DNA from: Butyricimonas synergistica DSM 23225
Lineage (GTDB): Bacteria; Bacteroidota; Bacteroidia; Bacteroidales; Marinifilaceae
Assembly: GCF_000379665.1 (NCBI RefSeq)
Contig: NZ_KB903367.1
Span: 124,001-188,000, forward strand
DNA length: 64,000 nucleotides
Direction of reading: 5' to 3'
Of the stretch, positions 7,969-15,165 are shown piece after piece. The translations under genes and the position numbers were made by a program. The notes under the pieces were generated by a model that was not told the origin of the DNA, made no database searches, and saw only the letters and a list, made by a program, of their open reading frames with translations. The first letter of the stretch is position 1. Each line of letters opens with the position of its first letter.

Positions 7969-8960
7969 TGTATTCCAAAATTATAAATGTACCGATTGTC
8001 CTTGAGATAGGAGAAAATATATTCATCCATATGGATGAAATATTACGGCGCAATCATATTTTTTTCAATGAGAAAATTCTGGTCACTTCACCGGAGTTGA
8101 AAGAACTTTACAAGCAACAGGTGGATTTATTGTCATTTGATGACATCCTGCTTATTCAAGGTGGTTCTTACGAAGAGGCGCATGAAGTCATGGGAAATAT
8201 CACGAATAAGGATGCGCTTTTAGTCGCTTTCGGGGGTGGAAGCGTTATTGATGCCGTGAAGATGATTTCGAATGATTTGAATTTGAGTTATATTACAGCT
8301 CCCTCCACGTTGTCGAATGATGCGATTTATTCTCCCATTGCACGTCTTGTGCAAAAGGGGAAAAAGCAGAGTTTCGGGGTGAAAGCTCCGTTGGGGATAA
8401 TTGCGGATATCGAGATTATAAGAAGGTCACCCCGAAAATTATTATTGGCAGGAGTGGGAGACTTGGTTTCTAATGCCAGTGCCGTGAAAGATTGGAAACT
8501 GGCGAACGTGGAGAATGGAGAACATATCAATAATTTTGCTTTAACATTGGCTGCTTTGAGTGGCAATTCCGTGATGTCGTACTCGATAGATGATATCAGT
8601 ACGGATCGTTTTATTGGTGATCTAGCGAATGGGTTAGTAATTTCTGGATTGGCGATGGTGTTGGCAAATAGTTCCCGTCCGGCGAGTGGGGCGGAACATT
8701 TAATCAGCCATGCGATAGATGATCTTTACCCGACTCGGACGACCTTGCACGGGTTACAGGTTGCTTGGGGACATTTATTGTTGGAACGGGATTATCGTCA
8801 GGATCATGATGATTTTGAGAAACTACGAACGTTTTTTGACCGTATGAAGATTATCGAGGAAATGGAACATGATATTCATTTCTCGAGTGACGAGATTGCT
8901 CGAATTACAGATCGGGCAAAGACAATCCGGGACAGATACACGATTTTATCTAAATTTTAG
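7968..8960 (+). CDS. sn-glycerol-1-phosphate dehydrogenase (iron/zinc alcohol dehydrogenase family)
   Basis: The 330-residue product belongs to the family that reduces DHAP to sn-glycerol-1-phosphate with NAD(P)H. Such enzymes supply archaeal lipid backbones and, as AraM, a few bacteria. Features are AFGGGSVIDAVKM (dinucleotide-binding glycines), the family-specific APSTLSNDAIYSPIA, GVGDLVSNASAVKDW (first metal ligand Asp), SSRPASGAEHLISH (metal-binding His) and TLHGLQVAWG (further His ligand). All expected metal ligands appear present. It is translationally coupled to the TagD-like gene, which points to CDP-glycerol of unusual stereochemistry rather than lipid synthesis. Its 3' end overlaps the convergent glycerophosphotransferase gene by 11 nt. 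A related glycerol or DHAP reductase activity cannot be excluded. Confidence 0.85.
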   Translation: MYSKIINVPIVLEIGENIFIHMDEILRRNHIFFNEKILVTSPELKELYKQQVDLLSFDDILLIQGGSYEEAHEVMGNITNKDALLVAFGGGSVIDAVKMISNDLNLSYITAPSTLSNDAIYSPIARLVQKGKKQSFGVKAPLGIIADIEIIRRSPRKLLLAGVGDLVSNASAVKDWKLANVENGEHINNFALTLAALSGNSVMSYSIDDISTDRFIGDLANGLVISGLAMVLANSSRPASGAEHLISHAIDDLYPTRTTLHGLQVAWGHLLLERDYRQDHDDFEKLRTFFDRMKIIEEMEHDIHFSSDEIARITDRAKTIRDRYTILSKF

Positions 8961-10026
8961 CTAGTTCCAGTAGTTTATTCACGATTCTTTCGGATACTTT
9001 CCCGTCTACTTCACCAACGACGTAACGGGATAATTCTTCCCGTTTGGTCTTGTTTTTGTCTGGGTTAGCTAGATTTTCACGAGCATATTGTACCATTTCT
9101 TTGTAGTTTTTCGGGGTATCGCCAACTTCCCACAGATAAAACTTTGAGATGTCTAACCGTTTGCGTACTTTGTGCGGAAATAGCCTGTCTATGGGGCGAT
9201 AGTGTAGGAACATATTGATGATAGCGGGTTTGCCGACTCCGGAGAATTCAAACACGGCGCTTGACATATCGGAGATTAACAGGTCTGCAGCATGAAGAAA
9301 CGGGAGAATATTGGTTTCGTTGAAATTTGCCAGGTAAACATTGGGTGCACCAGCCCATGACTGAAGGCGGTGCAAGTCTTTTCGATATTTTTTACGCAGG
9401 AAAAGATGTGAATGAGGTTTCAATATAATATTACAATCGGCAAAGTCTTCAGCGAACTTTTTCCCCATTTTTAACACTGAAGACGGGTAAAAGGTCGGAG
9501 CGTAAAGTATTGTTTTTTTGTTGATATCCAGATGACGTTCCAGAAGGAATTTTTTCCGGTCATCATCCGTTAGTTTAAAGTAATTATCCAGTTTGGAATA
9601 ACCGGATGCGTAGAAGATGTGCTTTTTCTCGGGATAAAGTTCACATAGGTATTCTTCTAAGAATTTGCCATCCAGAAAACGTATGTCCACTTCATTCAAA
9701 CCGGGTTCTATGTTCATAGTCTTACCTCCCCATACACCATGATTGATAAATGCTGATTTGTTGAATTGCGTGTGTATATGACGGGGGGTATTGCCGAAGA
9801 CGAGTACGTTGCAAAAACAATCTTCTTCCTCAAGGCAATACGTGAAGTTATTTTGCTTACAATAGTTGATGGATTCTTCCCTTTGATTTATTTCGTCACG
9901 ATCTCTTGTTTTCGGGATAATCACTACATAAGGAATTTCCCGTTTGATAAGTTCTCTGATGACAGGTTCGAATTGTGGAGAGTAGTATAACTTTTCGAGA
10001 TAGAAGCCGATCGTGTAGTTTTTCAT
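8950..10026 (-). CDS. CDP-glycerol glycerophosphotransferase-like protein (second copy)
   Basis: This 358-residue TagB/TagF-family protein is the likely user of the CDP-glycerol made by the two genes converging on it. Motifs are INHGVWGGKTMNIEPG (N-terminal His), TILYAPTFYPSS, ILKPHSHLFLRKKY (KxH) and LISDMSSAVFEFSGVGKPAI (donor-site signature). It is clearly related to, but much diverged from, the copy at 2506-3558, so the two probably use different donors or acceptors. It is transcribed leftward from a promoter region with palindrome sites at 10066 and 10203. The 11-nt overlap at the 3' end with the dehydrogenase gene is convergent. Confidence 0.85.
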   Translation of the reverse strand: MKNYTIGFYLEKLYYSPQFEPVIRELIKREIPYVVIIPKTRDRDEINQREESINYCKQNNFTYCLEEEDCFCNVLVFGNTPRHIHTQFNKSAFINHGVWGGKTMNIEPGLNEVDIRFLDGKFLEEYLCELYPEKKHIFYASGYSKLDNYFKLTDDDRKKFLLERHLDINKKTILYAPTFYPSSVLKMGKKFAEDFADCNIILKPHSHLFLRKKYRKDLHRLQSWAGAPNVYLANFNETNILPFLHAADLLISDMSSAVFEFSGVGKPAIINMFLHYRPIDRLFPHKVRKRLDISKFYLWEVGDTPKNYKEMVQYARENLANPDKNKTKREELSRYVVGEVDGKVSERIVNKLLELAKI

Positions 10027-10065
10027 ACGTAAGTTTTTGTTGTGCTCTGTTTGCGTCGTTAGCTG

Positions 10066-10083
10066 ATTAAACGATCGTTTAAT
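10066..10083. promoter_or_regulatory. 18-bp perfect palindrome, operator site 2
   Basis: ATTAAACGATCGTTTAAT is a perfect palindrome. It sits immediately downstream of the predicted leftward -7 box (10090), covering the expected transcription start of the glycerophosphotransferase gene. That is a classical repressor position. Confidence 0.7.
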
Positions 10084-10089
10084 GCGTTA

Positions 10090-10097
10090 CAAATATA
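10090..10097 (-). promoter_or_regulatory. Candidate leftward -7 box (TATATTTG)
   Basis: The minus strand reads TATATTTG, matching the -7 consensus, 64 nt upstream of the glycerophosphotransferase ATG at 10026. Site 2 lies at its expected +1. Confidence 0.5.
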
Positions 10098-10202
10098 TAT
10101 TATTTTTACGTCATGTCAGCCTTTTGTATGATATTTTTTACGTGCTAATAATTAGATGTTTAGGTTTTTTGTCGGGAAATTCAGAATATTTCATATGTTA
10201 AT

Positions 10203-10226
10203 ATCATTAAACGATCGTTTATTGAT
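10203..10226. promoter_or_regulatory. 24-bp near-perfect palindrome, operator site 3
   Basis: ATCATTAAACGA joined to TCGTTTATTGAT is palindromic apart from one base pair. It shares TAAACGATCGTTTATTGAT with site 1. It lies 50 nt upstream of the GT2 start, so a regulator bound here could control the rightward glycosyltransferase genes. Confidence 0.65.
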
Positions 10227-10275
10227 CGGTTGAGAAATGGCTAAAAACATACTGTATCGTTAATTCAAGTTATCA

Positions 10276-11088
10276 ATGTTACAAACATCACTTATTATAT
10301 CCACTTATAATAGACCTGCAGCTCTTGCGTTATGCTTGGAGAGTATAAAGAGGCAGAAACAACTTCCTGCTGAAGTTATTATTGGTGATGATGGCTCAAA
10401 AGATGATACAAAAATTTTGATCGAAAGCTTTCAGAAAGATTTTCCGGTTCCGCTGTTGCATATTTGGCAGGAAGATGACGGATTTCGTGTGGCTAAAATC
10501 CGTAATAAATGTATAGCCGTGGCTAAGTATGAGTATATTATCCAAATCGATGGAGATATGGTTTTACATCCCTATTTTGTAATGGATCATATTTCGTGTG
10601 CTCGAGAAGGATATTATATAAAAGGGGGACGGGTAAATCTCACGCGAGCAGAAACAGAGCGATTGTGTCGGAACGGCACATATCGTTCGTTGGGATTTTT
10701 CACCTTGGGTGTGACCCGGAGGGAAAATTCTATTCATTGTCTATGGCTTGCGAAATATCTTGCCCCACGTCGTAAAACTCGTCCGGGATTGGGGTGTAAT
10801 ACTTCTTTCTGGAAAAAAGACGTGTTGCAAATAAACGGGTATGATGAATATTATGTCGGCTGGGGAGGGGAAGATTATGATTTTAGCATCCGTCTATTGA
10901 ATATTGGTTGTAAAAAATTAGCCTTGAAGTTTGCGGCTATCGGTTTTCATTTGTGGCATGAGGATAAATTCATGCAAAATAGAGATAAAAATTTCAAATA
11001 TTATTTTGAAAAGATGGCAGAAAAGGCAACGTGGTGTGAGAGTGGAATAGATCAATATTTAAAAGATGAGAAGTCGGAGGATGTGTGA
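10276..11088 (+). CDS. Glycosyltransferase family 2 with GT7-type C-terminal segment
   Basis: A 270-residue GT-A enzyme. The N-terminus has LIISTYNRPAALALCLES and IGDDGSKDDT (nucleotide binding), and QIDGDMVLHP contains the metal-binding DxD. The C-terminal part, GLGCNTSFWKKDVLQINGYD then WGGEDYDFSIRL, is the galactosyltransferase-like (Glyco_transf_7C) segment. That segment is also found in chondroitin-polymerase-type and bacterial capsule GT2 enzymes. No membrane segment is visible, so it acts in the cytosol on a lipid-linked glycan. Its stop TGA overlaps the next ATG by one base, indicating an operon with the GT-D gene. Confidence 0.88.
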   Translation: MLQTSLIISTYNRPAALALCLESIKRQKQLPAEVIIGDDGSKDDTKILIESFQKDFPVPLLHIWQEDDGFRVAKIRNKCIAVAKYEYIIQIDGDMVLHPYFVMDHISCAREGYYIKGGRVNLTRAETERLCRNGTYRSLGFFTLGVTRRENSIHCLWLAKYLAPRRKTRPGLGCNTSFWKKDVLQINGYDEYYVGWGGEDYDFSIRLLNIGCKKLALKFAAIGFHLWHEDKFMQNRDKNFKYYFEKMAEKATWCESGIDQYLKDEKSEDV

Positions 11089-11999
11089 TGAACAATATTT
11101 TCTATTACTTGGAATTAAGTTTTCGTCTTTTGAAGTATCGACGACGTTTCCGAAAAAAGCAGGAAGCGTTAGGTTTTATTCCTGATATTAGGTCAACGGA
11201 TGAAACTTTGGACAAAATACTTCGGGAGCATTGTTCAGTCAGTCGGTATGGAGATGGAGAGTTTAACCTTATACGTGGTAAAGGAAATGGTTTCTGTCAT
11301 TACAATGTTTCTTTGTCGGAAAGATTGCAAGAAGTACTGACAGTAGAACTGCCGAATCATATTGTAGGTTTGCCTTATGCCCTCGTTTCACAAGAAAATT
11401 TGAACTTACGTACAAAAGTTTTTTGGCTCGCCCATTTTACAAAGGCATATGATGTTTTTGCCCGGTATGTAAAACCTGGGCGGGTGTATTATGATGCCTC
11501 GTTTACACGATTCTATTTCACGTACAAGAATAAGGATGGATGTAACGGTTATCTGGAAAAAATCAAACGTATATGGTCGGGGCAGGATGTGCTCCTGATA
11601 GAGGGGGAGTATAGCCGTTTGGGGGTAAATAATGATCTTTTTGACCATGTGTGTTCAATGCAACGTATTTTGTGTCCTGCGATAGATGCGTACGAAAAAT
11701 ACGATGATATTATGAATGCGGCGGTAAAATACGGGGACAAAAAATTGATCCTTATAGCATTGGGACAGGCAGCAACTGTGTTGAGTTATGATTTGGCGAA
11801 GTTAGGTTATTGGGCAATCGATATTGGGCACGTTGACATTGAATATGAGTGGTTTTTGCGTAAAGCAAAGGATAAGATACAAATTGAAGGGAAATATGTC
11901 AATGAAGCCAAGAAGAATGAAATATCCCATCGAAAAAGGCTTCAAAATGATAATTATGAGAGATCAATAGTAGAGCGTATACCAGCTTCTTTATGTTAA
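11088..11999 (+). CDS. GT-D fold glycosyltransferase (DUF1792-like)
   Basis: The 303-residue product carries VSRYGDGEFNLIRGKG, matching the conserved D-G-E motif of the GT-D (DUF1792) glycosyltransferases first described in streptococcal serine-rich glycoprotein modification. Further conserved-looking segments are PGRVYYDASFTRFYF, VLLIEGEYSRLGVNND and LILIALGQAATVLSYDLA. The last resembles the end of the nucleotide-binding domain before 'GYWAIDIGHVDIEYEW'. The ATG at 11088 is chosen over a GTG three bases earlier because it gives the usual TGATG coupling. Donor and acceptor are unknown. An O-antigen ligase gene follows. Confidence 0.8.
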   Translation: MNNIFYYLELSFRLLKYRRRFRKKQEALGFIPDIRSTDETLDKILREHCSVSRYGDGEFNLIRGKGNGFCHYNVSLSERLQEVLTVELPNHIVGLPYALVSQENLNLRTKVFWLAHFTKAYDVFARYVKPGRVYYDASFTRFYFTYKNKDGCNGYLEKIKRIWSGQDVLLIEGEYSRLGVNNDLFDHVCSMQRILCPAIDAYEKYDDIMNAAVKYGDKKLILIALGQAATVLSYDLAKLGYWAIDIGHVDIEYEWFLRKAKDKIQIEGKYVNEAKKNEISHRKRLQNDNYERSIVERIPASLC

Positions 12000-12076
12000 T
12001 ATCTATATATCGTGTTCTTTATGTTATACGTGTTTACTATTTTTTATTGTTTAGATGCTATAAGATAGATATATAC

Positions 12077-12084
12077 TATATTTG
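12077..12084 (+). promoter_or_regulatory. Candidate -7 box (TATATTTG), ligase copy 1
   Basis: TATATTTG lies 18 nt before ATG 12103. About 20 bases before it (GATGCTATAAGATAGATATAT-like) recur upstream of the second ligase copy, so the promoter was duplicated with the gene. The position excludes a TTG start at 12082. Confidence 0.5.
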
Positions 12085-12102
12085 AAACGGAAAATGCATA
12101 TT

Positions 12103-13413
12103 ATGAGTTGGATGGTGAAGTTTCAGGGGTATTTTTTTCTTTCTGTCGCTTTCCTTTTGGGAAGTGTCGCCCCGTTGTATGGTAATGTCTTCAATTTTCT
12201 TTTATTGGCATTTCTCCTGTTGTTGTGCTGGAAGAATGCGAAGCAGGTATGGGCGAATATCATGTCGGAACGGCTGTATATAGGGGTTAGTGTGGTATTT
12301 TTGCTTTACTTTTCATTGCATACAGTGATAGTTTTGCTAAAAGGGAATCCCATGGCTAAGTTTAGTTATGGGATGTTTGAAGTATTGGCACTTAATTTTG
12401 TTTTAGTCCCGATTTTTGTCGTGATGTGGAAGGATTGGCTGACACCGGAGCTGCTAAAACGGTTCCTTTTCTATCTTTGCGCGGGGGTTTTGCTATTGAA
12501 TCTGTATATTCTCTTGATGATGACGGGTACCCGCCTGTTTACCGCTCCGGGTGAGGCTTTGGGGATGCTGTATGATGGCCGATTTGGGGAAAATCGATTT
12601 GTTTTGGGAGGCAGGTATTGGTTAGATATTCAAGCGATGCTTCTGGCAATATCTGCATTGATTGCCTATTTCCTGACAATCGTGGAAAAGCGATGGAATA
12701 AAAGGATATGTGCCCTTTGCATGTTCTGGATGTTCGTGCTATTCCTTTCTTTTACAGTCACCAAGTCGGCTATATTCGGTTTCTTGCTCGGTTTCCTGGT
12801 TATGAATATATGTTTATTCAAGAAGTTTTCTTTCTGGCGGCGTGTTTGTGTTTTTGGGGGTGCTTTGTCGGTTGTATTGGCTTTTGTGTTGCTTTCGGAT
12901 TTGGAAAAATACGAGGAACGGATAGAGGAGATGGAGGTCGAGATACGGAATGTGCGGGAGGGGCAATTCGTGGGAGGAACTTTGGCTCCGAGATTGGCAT
13001 ATATAAAAGAGAGTTTTAAGCATTTGGACGAGTTTTCATTATGGGGATTGGGAGTCACGACGAAACATCGGCTTAAAGCGTGGTTTGAGACGCCGGATTG
13101 GAATCTGGAACCATTTACTAATATGCATAACGCTTTCTTTCAATATTGGATAACAGGAGGAATTGTCGGGTTGGGAACGGTACTTTTTGTGTTTTTTGCG
13201 TCGGTTTACAGAATGATCAAGAGAAAGAGATTTTCGTCCCTGATACTTGCTATATTATGTGTGTTCTTCGTCGTGAGTAATTCGAGTGCTACTCTATCGT
13301 TGGCAAATTCACGAGCTTTGATGTTGATATTTTTTGCGATGTTTTATTTTTACGGGGATATATTTTCCCAGTTGGAAAATGATCTCTCCCGTGATAAGCC
13401 CTCTTCTATTTAA
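12103..13413 (+). CDS. O-antigen ligase/polymerase (Wzy_C) family protein, copy 1
   Basis: This 436-residue polytopic inner-membrane protein has about ten to twelve hydrophobic segments. One large periplasmic loop sits near residues 280-345, containing the charged stretch DLEKYEERIEEMEVEI and then GGTLAPRLAYIKES and GLGVTTKHR. This is the architecture of the WaaL/Wzy superfamily, which joins or polymerises lipid-linked glycans in the periplasm. The start MSWMVKF is the same as in the second copy and follows the -7 box. The protein is highly similar along its whole length to the gene at 13855 and of exactly equal length, so the two arose by tandem duplication. Ligase and polymerase functions cannot be told apart by sequence alone. 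Confidence 0.85.
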   Translation: MSWMVKFQGYFFLSVAFLLGSVAPLYGNVFNFLLLAFLLLLCWKNAKQVWANIMSERLYIGVSVVFLLYFSLHTVIVLLKGNPMAKFSYGMFEVLALNFVLVPIFVVMWKDWLTPELLKRFLFYLCAGVLLLNLYILLMMTGTRLFTAPGEALGMLYDGRFGENRFVLGGRYWLDIQAMLLAISALIAYFLTIVEKRWNKRICALCMFWMFVLFLSFTVTKSAIFGFLLGFLVMNICLFKKFSFWRRVCVFGGALSVVLAFVLLSDLEKYEERIEEMEVEIRNVREGQFVGGTLAPRLAYIKESFKHLDEFSLWGLGVTTKHRLKAWFETPDWNLEPFTNMHNAFFQYWITGGIVGLGTVLFVFFASVYRMIKRKRFSSLILAILCVFFVVSNSSATLSLANSRALMLIFFAMFYFYGDIFSQLENDLSRDKPSSI

Positions 13414-13465
13414 GCTATTTCCCTTTTCTACTGAACTTGACCATGAATCAGAGATTTTCTTCCCG
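13414..13465 (-). pseudogene. Fossil of the wzi 3' end
   Basis: Read on the minus strand, the sequence just past ligase copy 1 still encodes FMVKFSRKGK before a stop. It aligns with FTVKLSRKGKLLK at the C-terminus of the wzi gene, which sits in the same relative place after copy 2. It shows that the duplicated unit extended into wzi. Confidence 0.75.
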
Positions 13466-13468
13466 CTA

Positions 13469-13691
13469 TTGCTTTGCTGTCATGTCGAATATTGCCACGT
13501 TCAACCCGTCGGTTTCGTTGGCGTAGATAATACTTGCCTGCGCCGAAATGACTTCTGCCGGAACAAGGTTGTGCTTGATGGCATTGGTGTGTATATAGCT
13601 TAAAAGGCACACTGATAGCAGAACCGAATTCAAATGCGATATCTTTATGTGCAAATGTTCCTCCGTAACGCCTTTTGTTCCACAACGACAT
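13469..13691 (-). pseudogene. KilA-N domain protein remnant, frameshifted and deleted
   Basis: The first minus-strand frame reads KRRYGGTFAHKDIAFEFGS then AISVPFKLY. This is the hallmark of KilA-N domain proteins of Bacteroidales and phages ('RYGGTYAHKDIAFEFGSAIS..FKLY'). At about 13600 the frame shifts and a stretch normally linking to the next block is missing. The second frame continues IHTNAIKHNLVPAEVISAQ and ASIIYANETDGLNVAIFDM, matching the downstream part of the same proteins ('IIYANEADVLN.ALFG.TAKQW'). There are no intact start, N-terminus or C-terminus. The identification rests on remembered family signatures. It is a decayed phage- or island-type gene inserted between the ligase copies. 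Confidence 0.75.
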
Positions 13692-13829
13692 TTAGATGCG
13701 CTTGGTACAAAAGTGCAGGATTATGAATAATTGCCTATGTGCCAAGAAATTTAATTGTATAACGGCTTCTATAATTCATACGTGTTTAATATTTTTGGCG
13801 TTCAGATGCTATAAGATAGATATATCTTG

Positions 13830-13837
13830 TATATTTG
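13830..13837 (+). promoter_or_regulatory. Candidate -7 box (TATATTTG), ligase copy 2
   Basis: This is the same box and upstream block as before copy 1, 17 nt before ATG 13855. It argues against the longer in-frame start at 13696. Confidence 0.5.
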
Positions 13838-13854
13838 TATGCCAAATGTATATT

Positions 13855-15165
13855 ATGAGCTGGATGGTGAAGTTTCAGAGCTATTTTTTTCTTTCTGTTG
13901 CTTTCCTGTTGGGAAGTGTTGCCCCGTTGTATGGTAATGTCTTCAATTTCCTTTTATTGATATTTGTTCTGTTATTGTGGTGGAAGAATGGAAAGCAGGT
14001 ATGGACGAATTTAATGTCAGAACGATTGTACATTGGGGTTAACGTGGCATTCTTACTTTACTTTTCATTGCATACGATTATCGTTTTACTAAAGGGGAAT
14101 CCTATCGCTAAGCCTAGTTACGGAACGTTTGAAGCTTTAGCTCTTAATTTTGTTTTGGTCCCTATTTTTGTTGTGACATGGAAAGATTGGTTGACGCCGG
14201 CTTTGGTGAAGCGTTTCCTTTTTTATTTTTGCGTGGGGTCTTTATTGTTGAATCTGTATATTCTTCTCATGATAACGGGTACCCGTTTGTTTACAGCCCC
14301 GGGCGAGGCTTTGGGAATGTTGTATGATAATCGGTTCGGGGAAAATAGGATTGTCTTGGGAAGTAAATATTGGTTGGAGGTTCAAGCTATGCTTTTGGCA
14401 GTATCTGCGTTAATAACTTATTTCCTAACAATCATAGAAAAGCGATGGAATAGAAAGATATGCGTCATCTGTATGTTTTGGATGTTCGTGTTATTCCTTT
14501 CTTTCACGGTTACTAAATCAGCTATATTCGGCTTTTTACTTGGTTTTTTAGTCATGAATATATATTTGTTCAAAAAGTTTTCCTTTTGGCGGCGTGTTTG
14601 GGTTTTTGGAGGAACTTTGTTGGTTGTATTGACTTTTGTATTGCTTTCGGATTTGAAAAAGTATGAGGAGCGGATAGAGGAGATGGAAATAGAGATGCGG
14701 AATGTTCGGGATGGTCAATTCGTGGGAGGAACTTTGGCTCCAAGATTAGCATTTATAAAAGAAAGCTTCAAGCATTTAGACGAGTTTTCATTATGGGGAT
14801 TGGGAGTCATGACGAAACATCGGATTAAAGCGTGGTACGAGGCGTCTGATCTAAATATTGCGCAATTCAATAACGTGAATAACGCTTTTCTTCAATATTG
14901 GATTACAGGAGGAATTGTCGGATTGTCGGTTATCCTCTTTGTGTTTTTTGCGTCGATTTATCGAATGATCAAGAGAAAGAAATTTTCGTTCTTGATACTT
15001 GCTATAATATGTGTATTCCTGGTTGTGAGTAATTCATGTGTTACTCTATCGTGGGCAAATTCACGAGCTTTGATGTTGATATTTTTTGCGATGTTTTATT
15101 TTTACGGGGATATATTTTTTCAATTGGAAAATGATCTCTCCCGTGATAAACCTTCTTCTATTTAA
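13855..15165 (+). CDS. O-antigen ligase/polymerase (Wzy_C) family protein, copy 2
   Basis: This 436-residue polytopic membrane protein is collinear with the gene at 12103 with no length change. It shares MSWMVKF, the opening LGSVAPLYGNVFNFLL, FTVTKSAIFGFLLGFLVMNI, GGTLAPRLAFIKESFKHLDE and the C-terminus RDKPSSI. Differences cluster in the putative periplasmic loop (GVMTKHRIKAWYEASDLNIA against GVTTKHRLKAWFETPDWNLE), where acceptor specificity would be expected. The start is taken at 13855 because the promoter box lies inside the upstream extension. The last 8 nt overlap the convergent wzi gene. Confidence 0.85.
   Translation: MSWMVKFQSYFFLSVAFLLGSVAPLYGNVFNFLLLIFVLLLWWKNGKQVWTNLMSERLYIGVNVAFLLYFSLHTIIVLLKGNPIAKPSYGTFEALALNFVLVPIFVVTWKDWLTPALVKRFLFYFCVGSLLLNLYILLMITGTRLFTAPGEALGMLYDNRFGENRIVLGSKYWLEVQAMLLAVSALITYFLTIIEKRWNRKICVICMFWMFVLFLSFTVTKSAIFGFLLGFLVMNIYLFKKFSFWRRVWVFGGTLLVVLTFVLLSDLKKYEERIEEMEIEMRNVRDGQFVGGTLAPRLAFIKESFKHLDEFSLWGLGVMTKHRIKAWYEASDLNIAQFNNVNNAFLQYWITGGIVGLSVILFVFFASIYRMIKRKKFSFLILAIICVFLVVSNSCVTLSWANSRALMLIFFAMFYFYGDIFFQLENDLSRDKPSSI

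Noticed and set aside
13696-13854. 53-residue N-terminal extension of ligase copy 2
   Set aside because: It would cross the -7 box at 13830, and copy 1 begins at the equivalent MSWMVKF.
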